Below are positions 17,618 to 26,044 of a stretch of DNA of 64,000 nucleotides, piece by piece. The position numbers and the translations under genes were made by a program. Position 1 is the first letter of the stretch; each line of letters opens with the position of its first letter. Location of the stretch: positions 1,364,001 through 1,428,000 of the forward strand of contig CAWBVU010000006.1 of NCBI GenBank assembly GCA_963792405.1, in the 5' to 3' direction. This DNA is from SZUA-442 sp963792405. GTDB lineage: Bacteria > Actinomycetota > Acidimicrobiia > Spongiisociales > UBA5794. The notes under the pieces are model-generated. The model worked only from the letters and a program-made list of their open reading frames with translations. It was not told the DNA's origin and made no database searches.

Positions 17618-19269
17618 TCCTCCGGCTCGAGCTCGACCTTCGAGAACAGCGGACCGAGCGCACCGAGGGTCGTGCCGGGCACCACCAGGGGGGCCTCCCA
17701 TGCGGGGCCGTCGGGGCCGACCGTGATCCCGAGCGCCTCGAGGACCGCCCGTGAGGAACCGGGGAGATACGGTGCGAGGACCACCGCGGTCGCCGCGATG
17801 ATCTGGAGCGCGACCCACAACGTCGTGGCGGTCCGTCGCTCGTCCGTCTTCGCCGTCTTCCAGGGTTCGAGGTCGTTGAGGTAGGCATTGGCGTCCTGGG
17901 CTCCCTGCATCGCCCGTGCGATGCCTGCGCGGAGCCGGACGGCGTAGAGGGCTGCGCCTGCCTCGTCGAGGGACGCCTGTGCGCCATCGAGCGCCTTGGT
18001 GTCGGCCTCCGTGAGCTCGCCGGGTTCCGGCACGACACCGTCGAAGTACCTGGCCGTCATCGAGACGACCCGGTTCACCAGGTTCCCCCACGCCGCGACC
18101 AACTCATCGTTGACGCGTCGGACGATCTCGTCGTCGGAGAGGTCCGAGTCGTTCGTCTCCGGAAGGGCCTGGGCGATGGCGTAGCGAAGGGCATCGGTCT
18201 CGAAGTGCTCCAGGTACCACTCGAGGGGGCGTCCCACGCCCCTCGACTTCGACGCCTTCCGCCCACCGAAGGTGAGGAACTGGTTGGCAGGCACGTCCGT
18301 CGGCAGGTTCAGGCCACCGTGGCCCATGATGAGGGCGGGCCAGTAGATGGCGTGGAACGGGACGTTGTCCTTGCCGAGGAAGTAGTACGACTCGGCGTCC
18401 GGATCCTCCCACCACGCCTTCCACGCATCGGGATCACCATGGATCGCCGCCCACTCCTGGGGTGCGGAGAGGTAGCCCATCACTGCCTCCCACCAGACGT
18501 AGATCGACTTGCCGGGCCCGAGGTCGTCGACCGGGAGCGGGATGCCCCAGTCGAGATCACGGGTGAAGGCGCGATCGTGGAGGCCATCGGACACCATGCC
18601 GATGGCGAAGTTCACGACGTGGGGGCGCCAACCTTCGCGGGTCTTCAGCCACTCGAGGAGCGGTTCCTCGAATGCGCTCAGCCTCCAGTAGTAGTGGTCG
18701 GTGGACCTGAGGACGGGCGTCGTTCCCGAGAGCTTGCTCCTCGGATGGATCAGGTCGAGCGGGTCGAGTGTCTTGCCGCAGTTGTCGCACTGGTCGCCGC
18801 GGGCGTCCTCGTAGCCACAGTGGGGGCACGTGCCCTCCACGTACCGGTCGGGGAGGAAGCGGCCCTCCTGCTCGTCGAAGTACTGCTCGGCGGTGTCGAT
18901 GTAGAGGTAGCCGTTCTCGAGGAGGCGCAGGAAGAACTCCTGCGCGACCCGCTTGTGGGTCTCGGTGCCGGTCGTGGTGTAGAGGTCCCACTGGATGTCC
19001 ATGACGTCCCAGGCATCGAGGAACTCTCCGTGGTACCTCGCCACGACCTCATCCGGCGAGATGCCGAGCTCGTCGGCCTTCACCGTGATCGGGGTGCCGT
19101 GGACGTCGGATCCCGACACCATGATGACGTCGTCGCCGACGGAGCGGCGGAAACGGGCATAGATGTCGGCGGGCAGGTTCGCCCCCGCGAGGTGCCCGAG
19201 GTGCAGCGGCCCCTGGGCGTACGGCCAGGCGACCGCGACGAGGACCTTCTTGGGGACATGTTCCGGCAT
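17614..19269 (-). CDS. metG: Methionyl-tRNA synthetase
   Basis: Predicted 551 aa class I synthetase charging methionine to tRNA-Met and tRNA-fMet. HIGH-type motif HLGH (residues 18-21), a zinc knuckle with two CxxC pairs (CPHCG and CDNCG, residues 146-165), the KMSKS-type KASKS near 335, and the anticodon-binding C-terminal helices. No C-terminal dimerisation (EMAP-like) domain is present. ATG 19269 starts MPEHVPKKVLVAVAW. The upstream 150 bases hold divergent promoters toward the AbrB-type gene. Confidence 0.97.
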   Translation of the reverse strand: MPEHVPKKVLVAVAWPYAQGPLHLGHLAGANLPADIYARFRRSVGDDVIMVSGSDVHGTPITVKADELGISPDEVVARYHGEFLDAWDVMDIQWDLYTTTGTETHKRVAQEFFLRLLENGYLYIDTAEQYFDEQEGRFLPDRYVEGTCPHCGYEDARGDQCDNCGKTLDPLDLIHPRSKLSGTTPVLRSTDHYYWRLSAFEEPLLEWLKTREGWRPHVVNFAIGMVSDGLHDRAFTRDLDWGIPLPVDDLGPGKSIYVWWEAVMGYLSAPQEWAAIHGDPDAWKAWWEDPDAESYYFLGKDNVPFHAIYWPALIMGHGGLNLPTDVPANQFLTFGGRKASKSRGVGRPLEWYLEHFETDALRYAIAQALPETNDSDLSDDEIVRRVNDELVAAWGNLVNRVVSMTARYFDGVVPEPGELTEADTKALDGAQASLDEAGAALYAVRLRAGIARAMQGAQDANAYLNDLEPWKTAKTDERRTATTLWVALQIIAATAVVLAPYLPGSSRAVLEALGITVGPDGPAWEAPLVVPGTTLGALGPLFSKVELEPEE

Positions 19270-19366
19270 CGTGGCGATGGTACCCACCGCTTCGCACCCG
19301 ACGGCCACCGTCCCGTCCACATCGGGACGAAGGCTCGCCGACGGGACCCTGTACCGGATGCCCGGG

Positions 19367-19384
19367 GGTACGCTCGACCGTACC
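19367..19384 (+). promoter_or_regulatory. Perfect inverted repeat and -10 box before the AbrB-type gene
   Basis: GGTACG, six bases, CGTACC form a perfect inverted repeat 34 bases ahead of the GTG start. The left arm includes TACGCT (19369-19374), which fits a -10 box, so a protein bound to the repeat would cover the promoter. Autoregulation by the downstream AbrB-type protein is an inference. Confidence 0.4.
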
Positions 19385-19418
19385 GGCGCCCGCCGGTGTC
19401 GACGTGGAGGTTTCACCT

Positions 19419-19658
19419 GTGGATACGCTCATGGTCAGGAAGATCGACGACCTGGGGAGGATCGTCGTTCCGGCTGAGACACGCCGCCTGTTCAACATCC
19501 ATGAGGGGGACGAATTGGCCATCACGGTTGAGAACGGTGGGATCGTCCTTCGCAAGCTCGATGCCTCGTGCGTCTTCTGCGGTGCAGCGGAACGGCTCGA
19601 GACGTTCGCAGGCAGGGCGGTCTGCGCGGACTGCAGGGCACGGCTCGCCGAGCTCTAG
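19419..19658 (+). CDS. AbrB/SpoVT-type DNA-binding protein with a zinc-ribbon tail
   Basis: Predicted 79 aa. Residues 1-45 match the swapped-hairpin AbrB domain (VRKIDDLGRIVVPAETRR), a dimeric DNA-binding fold of transition-state regulators. The C-terminal part has two CxxC pairs (CVFC and CADC, 19 residues apart), suggesting a small zinc ribbon. The GTG at 19419 follows GGAGG with good spacing; the longer start at 19404 would bury that site. It is the only plus-strand gene of normal size in the first 29 kb, divergent from metG. Its TAG stop and the rsmI stop share the palindrome CTAG. Confidence 0.85.
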   Translation: MDTLMVRKIDDLGRIVVPAETRRLFNIHEGDELAITVENGGIVLRKLDASCVFCGAAERLETFAGRAVCADCRARLAEL

Positions 19659-20500
19659 GCCGGAGTCCCGTCCCGGTCGGGCCGCACGACGCGGTCATAC
19701 ACCTCTCGTCGGCTGACCCCCACGGCACGCGCTGCTTCGCGCACGGCATCCGACGTCGTGGCACCTGCAGAGATGAGGTCGCGAGCGAGCTCGACCGCCT
19801 CCTCGATGGTCGCCTCGACCCGTGGGGCGCCCTCGAGGACCAGGGTGAACTCCCCGCGCTGGCGATCCACGTCAGCGAACTCCTCCGCCGCCGACGCGAG
19901 GGTGCCGCGCCACACCTCTTCGTGCATCTTCGTCAGCTCCCTCGCCACGACCACCCGCCGACCCTCACCGGACGCCGTGGCGAGATCGGCGAGGTCGTCC
20001 GCGACACGATGGGGAGAGGCGAACACGACGACCGTGCGCGTCTCACCCGCGATGGCGGCGAGGGCCTCCGAACGCGCACGACCCTTGCGCGGGAGGAACC
20101 CGTCGAACACGAAGCGGTCGCCGTCGAACCCGGAGAGCGCGACCGCCATCGTGACGGCACTGGGACCGGGCACCGCCGTGACCAGGGCACCTGCCTCGAC
20201 GGCCGCGGCGACGGCAGTGGCCCCGGGGTCGCTGATGACGGGTGTCCCCGCATCCGACACGAGCGCGACCGTCCTGCCTTCCTCGAGGTCCGTCCTCAGC
20301 TCGTCGAGCCGCGATCGCTCGTTCCCCGTGAAGAAGCTCCTCATCGGTGTCGCCACGCCGAGATGCGACAACAGCACGCCCGTGCGACGCGTGTCCTCGG
20401 CGTAGATGACGTCCGCCTCGGTGAGGGCGTCAGCGAGGCGGCGGCTTGCATCGCCGAGGTTGCCGATCGGTGTCGCGCACAGGATCAGGGCTCCGGGCAT
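19655..20500 (-). CDS. rsmI: 16S rRNA (cytidine1402-2'-O)-methyltransferase
   Basis: Predicted 281 aa. RsmI methylates the ribose of C1402 in the decoding centre. The tetrapyrrole-methylase-like SAM fold is evident: TPIGNLGD (residues 10-17), AEDTRRTGVLLSHL, and SDAGTPVISDPG near 80, followed by AVPGPSAVTMAVALSG. The C-terminal RsmI helix-turn-helix (TTSDAVREAARAVGVSRREV) is present. Its start overlaps the end of the DUF192-like gene by 16 bases, and its stop overlaps the convergent AbrB-type gene. Confidence 0.95.
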   Translation of the reverse strand: MPGALILCATPIGNLGDASRRLADALTEADVIYAEDTRRTGVLLSHLGVATPMRSFFTGNERSRLDELRTDLEEGRTVALVSDAGTPVISDPGATAVAAAVEAGALVTAVPGPSAVTMAVALSGFDGDRFVFDGFLPRKGRARSEALAAIAGETRTVVVFASPHRVADDLADLATASGEGRRVVVARELTKMHEEVWRGTLASAAEEFADVDRQRGEFTLVLEGAPRVEATIEEAVELARDLISAGATTSDAVREAARAVGVSRREVYDRVVRPDRDGTPA

Positions 20501-20808
20501 GGCACCGATGATGCCACGACGCCGATGGTCGTGCCGATGATGGGAGCCGGGGCATCCACTGGCGTCTCGAGGACCCACATTCGGCGCAGCCACGCACGCA
20601 CTCGCCGGGGCGCCACCACCTCGGATCCCGTCACGAGGCCGTCGCCATCGATGGTCGTCACCCGCACGGCACGATCGAGCCCGAAGGTGTGGATCGAACG
20701 AGTCGACAGCACGAGATGATCGACGCCCCCCGCCTTCACCCCGAGTCGGCGCGCCCGGTGGCCCACCGCCACGTGGACGGCATCGAGCGCCCACCCCGGG
20801 CCGAGCAA
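20485..20808 (-). CDS. DUF192-like small protein
   Basis: About 107 aa from the TTG at 20808; a GTG at 20853 would add 15 residues. The core RSIHTFGL...AVRVTTIDGDG...VVAPRRVRAWLRR resembles the DUF192 pattern (RSIHTFGMRFPIDVVFLD), although the usual I-D-V triplet is altered. Function of the family is unknown. The start is uncertain: the GTG at 20853 lies one base from the ATG of the divergent bL37 gene and has no ribosome binding site, whereas AGGGTCGGG precedes the TTG. It overlaps rsmI downstream and is probably co-transcribed with it. Confidence 0.6.
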   Translation of the reverse strand: MLGPGWALDAVHVAVGHRARRLGVKAGGVDHLVLSTRSIHTFGLDRAVRVTTIDGDGLVTGSEVVAPRRVRAWLRRMWVLETPVDAPAPIIGTTIGVVASSVPCPEP

Positions 20809-20838
20809 CCCGACCCTGCGGTAGCCGTCGGGGGTTGG

Positions 20839-20844
20839 TACGCT
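20839..20844 (+). promoter_or_regulatory. -10 box (TACGCT) for bL37, near-leaderless
   Basis: TACGCT ends 10 bases before the ATG at 20855, so transcription should begin within a few bases of the start codon and no ribosome binding site is seen. Confidence 0.4.
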
Positions 20845-20854
20845 TTCGCCCACT

Positions 20855-20938
20855 ATGGCAAAGGCAAAGAAGCGAAAACTGCGCGCTCGCCGCTCGAAGG
20901 CGAACCACGGCCGCAAGCCGAACGCTGGTCGCGGCTGA
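20855..20938 (+). CDS. Small basic ribosomal protein, bL37-type
   Basis: A 27-codon frame reads MAKAKKRKLRARRSKANHGR and then KPNAGRG before TGA. Thirteen of 27 residues are Lys or Arg. The tail KANHGRKPNA closely resembles my recollection of the 24-residue bL37 protein of mycobacterial 50S subunits (MAKRGRKKR...ANHGKRPNA), an actinobacterium-specific ribosomal component near the peptidyl-transferase centre. It is too short for most gene callers. A TACGCT -10 box directly precedes it. Chance is unlikely given the motif, but homology was not computed. Confidence 0.8.
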   Translation: MAKAKKRKLRARRSKANHGRKPNAGRG

Positions 20939-21089
20939 GCGCTCGCTCGCTGCCTGCCACGCCCGCCTGACGCCCTCGGTCGGACCATCGCACCATGGGT
21001 ACCACGTGGGCCGACCCGGTTCCACCCCCCTGTCGGATGCATTCGATGAGCGCCCGCGCGGCTTCGGCGGGGTCTGGGGCGACGTGGCG

Positions 21090-22469
21090 CTAGATGCCGA
21101 GTTGGGTGCGAACGTCCTCACCCGCGGCGGCGTCGGTCGAGGCGATGAGGTAGATCCGGTCGTCGATGCGGTCGATGAAGGCGTACGTCGACCCTCCGAC
21201 GAACTCCAGACCCCCCAGCGATTCCTCGGACGCCCCGACGTCCATCCTGCTTCGGACATGGGTGATGAGGGCGTTGGTGAGCTCTTCCGCGTCCTCCACC
21301 GTCTCGGCGAGGTAGGACCACACGATCGTCGTGTCGTCACCCCGTAGGAAGAGGCGATAGGTGTCGTTGCCCCATCCTGAGGCGACCTGTACGAGCTCAC
21401 CGGGCGGCAGGGTGTCGGTGAGCAGGAGGCGGACTCCCCACTCGCCGAAGGATGCCTCGTCGAAGAGCTCCCAGCCGTCGAGGTCCACGGAGAGCGGTGC
21501 GAGATCCTCTGGCAGCTCGTTTCGCGTGTACTTGACCGGATCGAGGATCTGCTCGGTGGTCGATGGAGGCGCCTGGTAGGCCTCATCGACGGCCTTCAGG
21601 CCCCCTTCGGAGACCAGGTACCCGGTGAACACCAGCCCCTGTTCGTACGGGAAGGAGAGGTCCTTCTGGATCCACTGGGGCACACCCTGGAGGACCGACG
21701 TGTCGATCGACATGGCCTCGAGCGCGGCGCGTGCTGCCTTGGCGGGATCGAACGACTCGAGATAGAGGAACTGCTGGTACGTGGCGTCACCCTCGACGAG
21801 GCCGAGCATCCCCGCGGCGTCGTCACCGGTGCCCTCGTCGACACGGCGCTCGTACTCGTCGTTGAAGTCGAAGTGCTGATCGGTCAGGGCATGGACGAGC
21901 TCGTGGGCGATCGTGATCTCCTGGAGGGGCGTGATCCCGTCGATCGACACCGGCACGACCATCTCCTTGGCGTCCGGATCGTAGAAGCCAGCGACCTGCT
22001 CCGTGTAGAGGTCGATCAGCAACTGCCCCAGGTCGACATCAGGATCGAGCATGCCGAGCAGCGTGAACATGGCGTCCTGGCCTGCGACCTCCTCCTCGTC
22101 GAGCTCCGAGACGAGCTGCTCGTTGACCCGTGCGGTGAACGCGTCGGTGTCGAGGATGGTCACGGTCGGCACCTCGAGGAACGGCAGGCCCCTCGACTCC
22201 TCGACGTCGAGGATGATGGTGCCGATCTGGGACCTCATCTGGGACGCGACACCGTCGGGGATCGACGGGGAGTTCGTTCCCGGGACGGAGTCAGCGGGGA
22301 TCGATGTGACGGGGGCGACGGTGGTCGTCGTCGACGACGTCGACGTGCCCTCCGTGCTGCCCCCTCCGGCCGAGGTCGACGGCGCCTCCGACGAGCTGTC
22401 ACACGACGCGCCGAGCACGGCGATGGCGACGACGACGACGAGCAGATGCAGGGAGCGGAGATGCGGCAT
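21090..22469 (-). CDS. HExxH-containing lipoprotein, putative secreted metalloprotease
   Basis: Predicted 459 aa. A signal peptide ending LGASC gives a lipoprotein, followed by a Ser/Thr-rich linker (about residues 24-65). The only catalytic-looking motif is IAHELVHALTDQHF near residue 187 (HExxH), with Glu-rich EGDATYQQF about 35 residues later that could give a third zinc ligand. I recognise no named family. It would be anchored outside the membrane. It follows the exporter permease on the same strand with a 44-base gap, so it may belong to that operon. Confidence 0.75.
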   Translation of the reverse strand: MPHLRSLHLLVVVVAIAVLGASCDSSSEAPSTSAGGGSTEGTSTSSTTTTVAPVTSIPADSVPGTNSPSIPDGVASQMRSQIGTIILDVEESRGLPFLEVPTVTILDTDAFTARVNEQLVSELDEEEVAGQDAMFTLLGMLDPDVDLGQLLIDLYTEQVAGFYDPDAKEMVVPVSIDGITPLQEITIAHELVHALTDQHFDFNDEYERRVDEGTGDDAAGMLGLVEGDATYQQFLYLESFDPAKAARAALEAMSIDTSVLQGVPQWIQKDLSFPYEQGLVFTGYLVSEGGLKAVDEAYQAPPSTTEQILDPVKYTRNELPEDLAPLSVDLDGWELFDEASFGEWGVRLLLTDTLPPGELVQVASGWGNDTYRLFLRGDDTTIVWSYLAETVEDAEELTNALITHVRSRMDVGASEESLGGLEFVGGSTYAFIDRIDDRIYLIASTDAAAGEDVRTQLGI

Positions 22470-22513
22470 GGCGGGCAGGCTACCGGCGCATCCCGGAAAC
22501 CACGCGAATCGCC

Positions 22514-23716
22514 TCACAAGGTCCGCAGCGCCTCGGTCGGCGACACACGGGCCGCTCGCATTGCGGGGTAGAGGCCCGCGACGGCCCCGATCGCCAGCGC
22601 GGCCACCAGGCCTCCGACGATCGCGACCGGTGGAACGAGGACGTCCCACCCCTGCCATGAGGCGTACACGGCGGTGACGGCGGAACCGAGGAGGACACCA
22701 CCCACCCCTCCGATCCCGGAGAGGAGCAGCGACTCGCCGAGGAACTGGAGCGCGATGTGGCGCCGTGTTGCGCCGAGTGCTCGCCTGAGACCGATCTCAC
22801 CGCGCCGCTCGAGCACCGAGATCACCATGACGTTTGCGATGCCGACACCCCCGACCAGCAGGGCGACGGCGCCGAGACCGAGGAAGAGGTTGGTCAGCGC
22901 CGATTCGGCGGCGTCGCGCGCCTCGAGGGCGTCCGAGGGACGTGTGACCTCAACCTGATCGGGGTTCTCCGGGTTTGCGGTTGCGGCCATCACGTTGCGG
23001 ACGTCGTCGACGGAGGATGGATCGGTGCGGACGTAGATCGTGCTCGGCACGAGATCATCCTGCAGATACGTCTCGGCGGCCGTCAGCGTGACGAGTGCGC
23101 TGCGGTCGAGGTCCGGCGAGAGCTCGAGCGAGTCCATGATGCCGACCACGGTGAACCACTCGCCTCCGATCCAGACCCGCGTCGGCGTGTCGAGGCTGCG
23201 GACACCGAGACGCTCCGCGGCGACGGCGCCGAGCACCGTCACCGGGTAGTCGGGAGTCGCTTCGTCGAGGAAGACGCCATCAGCCATCGACCCCTGGAGT
23301 GTCGAGAGCAGGTTGTCATCGGCTGCCCTCACGCTGAGGCCACCCGTCTGGCCGGATGGGATGAGATCGTTCTTGTAGACGCGGGCATCCGGCACCTCCG
23401 CCACGGAGGCGACCGTCTCGACGGGCCCGATGCGTGACACCATCGATGGCGCCGCCTCCGGGAGGGTCCCGGGCCCGAGCCCGATCCCGGATCCCGCCTG
23501 CACCTGGAGCATGTTCGTCCCGAGGCGATCGAGTTGGGCGAGGAGATCCGACTTCGAGCTCTCCGAGAGACCGAGCACCGCGACCATCGCACCGATGCCG
23601 ATCATGATGCCGAGGGCGGACAGGACCGATCGGAGGCGCCTCGTGCGGAGTCCGATACCCGCGGCGCGGATGGCGTCGGCTGCGGTCATGCGTGGCGGCG
23701 CGATCGTCCCCGTCAC
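22514..23716 (-). CDS. MacB-like ABC transporter permease
   Basis: Predicted 400 aa. One N-terminal membrane segment (LRSVLSALGIMIGIGAMVAV), a large extracytoplasmic MacB-PCD region, and a C-terminal FtsX domain with three membrane segments including VLERRGEIGLRRALGATRR, a hallmark of the family. Such permeases couple ATP hydrolysis to transfer of lipoproteins, peptides or drugs by mechanotransmission instead of conventional membrane passage. GTG at 23716 overlaps the ATPase stop (GTGA). Confidence 0.9.
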   Translation of the reverse strand: MTGTIAPPRMTAADAIRAAGIGLRTRRLRSVLSALGIMIGIGAMVAVLGLSESSKSDLLAQLDRLGTNMLQVQAGSGIGLGPGTLPEAAPSMVSRIGPVETVASVAEVPDARVYKNDLIPSGQTGGLSVRAADDNLLSTLQGSMADGVFLDEATPDYPVTVLGAVAAERLGVRSLDTPTRVWIGGEWFTVVGIMDSLELSPDLDRSALVTLTAAETYLQDDLVPSTIYVRTDPSSVDDVRNVMAATANPENPDQVEVTRPSDALEARDAAESALTNLFLGLGAVALLVGGVGIANVMVISVLERRGEIGLRRALGATRRHIALQFLGESLLLSGIGGVGGVLLGSAVTAVYASWQGWDVLVPPVAIVGGLVAALAIGAVAGLYPAMRAARVSPTEALRTL

Positions 23717-24426
23717 GTCGACGCACCGGAGTCGTGTGCGATCCGACCGTCGAGGAGCGCCACTTGTCGCGGGAACACGTCGGCGATGTCCCTGTCGTGG
23801 GTGATGACGACGATCGTCGTCCCCTCGTCGTTGAGCTCCTCGAGCAGGCGGATGATCGACGCACCCGTCTGGCTGTCGAGGTTCCCCGTCGGCTCGTCCG
23901 CGAGGACGATGCGCGGGTTCCCGATGAGCGCGCGGGCGATCGCCACCCTCTGCCGTTCGCCACCGGAGAGCTTGGTGGCCATGTGCGATGACCGGTGCTC
24001 AAGACCGACCTTGTCGAGTGCCTCTGCGGCGAGCCTGCGACGGTCGCCGAGTGGCATCCCCGTGTAGAGGAGCCCGTCTGCCACGTTGTCGAGGGCGCTC
24101 TCACCCGCCAGCAGGAAGAACTGCTGGAAGACGAATCCGATGTGCTGCGCACGCAGCGCGGACAGTTGCCTGTCCGTGAGGCGTGCGATATCGAAGCCCG
24201 CGACGTGCACGTCACCCGCCGTGGCGCGATCGAGTGTGCCCACGATGTGGAGGAGCGTCGATTTGCCGCTTCCCGACGGCCCGACGATCGACACGAGCTC
24301 GCCATCGCCGATCTGGAGGTCGATGCCGCGCAGCGCCCGCACCGGCGGGGTCCCCTGATACTCCTTTGTCACTGCCGTGAGCGACAGGGCGGTGTGGGAC
24401 GGCGCCACGGGCCGGGCGATCGTCAC
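23713..24426 (-). CDS. ABC transporter ATP-binding protein (MacB/LolD type)
   Basis: Predicted 237 aa. Walker A GPSGSGKST near residue 50, Q-loop FQQFFLLAGES, signature LSGGERQR near 150, Walker B IVLADEPT with TGNLDS, and the H-loop VITHD. These features define the LolD/MacB ATPase group that partners FtsX-like permeases. The GTG start overlaps the adaptor stop and its own stop overlaps the permease start, so adaptor, ATPase and permease are translationally chained. Confidence 0.93.
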   Translation of the reverse strand: MTIARPVAPSHTALSLTAVTKEYQGTPPVRALRGIDLQIGDGELVSIVGPSGSGKSTLLHIVGTLDRATAGDVHVAGFDIARLTDRQLSALRAQHIGFVFQQFFLLAGESALDNVADGLLYTGMPLGDRRRLAAEALDKVGLEHRSSHMATKLSGGERQRVAIARALIGNPRIVLADEPTGNLDSQTGASIIRLLEELNDEGTTIVVITHDRDIADVFPRQVALLDGRIAHDSGAST

Positions 24427-26006
24427 GGCACCACGACCTCCATCCCGGGCTCGAGGTCCGAGGAGGTGACCTCGACGAAGCCGTCTGCGAAGAGCCCGGG
24501 ATCCACCGCGACGAGTGAGGTGGAGCCGTCGGCGTCCGCCACCTCGACGGCGTAGCCACCCTCGGCGAGTGCGACCAGCGCGGTCACGGGCACGACGAGA
24601 ACGCCGTCCGCACGGTCCCCGATGACCTCGACGTCGACGGGCGCCTCGTCGAGGCCTTGTGCCGCCTCCGGATCGTCGAGCGTGACGGTCATCTCGAAGT
24701 AGGTGTCGCCCTGTTGGGTGGCGAGCACGACGCTCCCGATGTCGGTGACGACGGCTGGCTCCCCCGTCCCGTCCGGCAGGACGACCACGACGGCGTCACC
24801 GACGGCCACGAGGTCCTGGTCATCGGTCGATAGCTCCACGGTGACGAACGTGGAACTGACGGACGACCTGAGGATGGGCGTGCCGTTGGCCACGGCGTCT
24901 CCCGGCCCGACGAGGGCTTCACTGATGCGCACCGGCGTGGGCGATACGTACACGTCCCCGAGGTTGACCACGCCATCGGGACTCGCTCCCGTCGCTGCCT
25001 GCCAGGCGGCCACGGCGAGCGTCGTCGCGGTGTCGTAGTCACCGTCGACCGCGAAGCCGTCGACGTCGCCGAAGCCGAGGTCGGCGAGGTTCCGTTCGAG
25101 CTGCGCGACGTCGTCGCCCTCGATACCGGCGGTCATCGTCCGATAGGCGGGGATCTCGCCGATGAGGAGGACCACCGGTTCCTGGTCGATCGTCAGGAGG
25201 ACCTCGCCCTGCCCGATCACCGAGCCCTCGTCGGCGATCGAGGTGACGGTGCCCCCGATCGGCGCCGACGTCGCGATGATCGGCGTCCCGGGAGCCACCT
25301 GGTCGGCGATGTCGACGAGGACGTCCGCGACGAAGGACGCGCTGGTCGGGGCGAAGATCACGTCACCGAGTGCGAGCTGACCCGTTTCCTCCGCGCCGAT
25401 CGCCTCCTGGAGCCGCTCGATCGCGTCCGCGGTGGCGGACGTGAAGTCCTCGTCCACGGAGATCTCGCCATCGGGGTCATGCCCCAGGTCCACCAGCGCC
25501 TGCTCGAGCTGCTCGACGTCCGGCCCGTCCGACATGCGGTTCGAGAACGCCCGGTATGCAGGGGTGTCGCCTTCGAGGACGACGACCGGACGTGTGTTCA
25601 CGTCGTACAGGACGTCTCCGGAGACGACGATCTCGCCTTCCTGGACGATGTCGGTGACGAAGCCGGATGCGAGGCCGATGACGGTGACGACGCCATCTGC
25701 GGACGACCGGAATGTCAGCGGTTCCGCCGACCCGTAGCCGAGCGTGCCGGAGAGGGTCTCGGTCGCGACCAGATCGGTCAGCTCGACGGTGGCGGTGTTC
25801 AGCGCCTCGGGTGCCGCCTGACCGTCGTCGCCGCGGTTCGACAGCACGATGATCGCGACGACGGCCGCGATGACGGCGACCACGGCGAGGATCCACCAGA
25901 TGCGGCCGCTCCCCGGTCGCTTCGGGTCGCCGGTGACGGGCTCCTGCGTAGAGGCGACCGCGTCGGGGCCCCGCGACTCCTCGGATGGTCTTTGATCCTT
26001 GTCCAT
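24423..26006 (-). CDS. Exporter adaptor (HlyD-like) with two peptidoglycan-binding modules
   Basis: Predicted 527 aa. One membrane anchor (residues 37-58) precedes an extracellular region. Two PG_binding_1-like modules are visible: DVEQLEQALVDLGHDPDG near 165 and DVAQLERNLADLGFGDVDG near 300. Lipoyl/beta-barrel segments typical of periplasmic adaptors interleave with them. In a monoderm this could hold the transporter to the wall. ATG 26006 was preferred to a start six codons upstream because GGAG lies about 11 bases before it. It is the first chained gene of the exporter. Confidence 0.87.
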   Translation of the reverse strand: MDKDQRPSEESRGPDAVASTQEPVTGDPKRPGSGRIWWILAVVAVIAAVVAIIVLSNRGDDGQAAPEALNTATVELTDLVATETLSGTLGYGSAEPLTFRSSADGVVTVIGLASGFVTDIVQEGEIVVSGDVLYDVNTRPVVVLEGDTPAYRAFSNRMSDGPDVEQLEQALVDLGHDPDGEISVDEDFTSATADAIERLQEAIGAEETGQLALGDVIFAPTSASFVADVLVDIADQVAPGTPIIATSAPIGGTVTSIADEGSVIGQGEVLLTIDQEPVVLLIGEIPAYRTMTAGIEGDDVAQLERNLADLGFGDVDGFAVDGDYDTATTLAVAAWQAATGASPDGVVNLGDVYVSPTPVRISEALVGPGDAVANGTPILRSSVSSTFVTVELSTDDQDLVAVGDAVVVVLPDGTGEPAVVTDIGSVVLATQQGDTYFEMTVTLDDPEAAQGLDEAPVDVEVIGDRADGVLVVPVTALVALAEGGYAVEVADADGSTSLVAVDPGLFADGFVEVTSSDLEPGMEVVVP

Positions 26007-26044
26007 GCGGCCATTCTCCACCATATCGGGATGTGAGGTCACGC

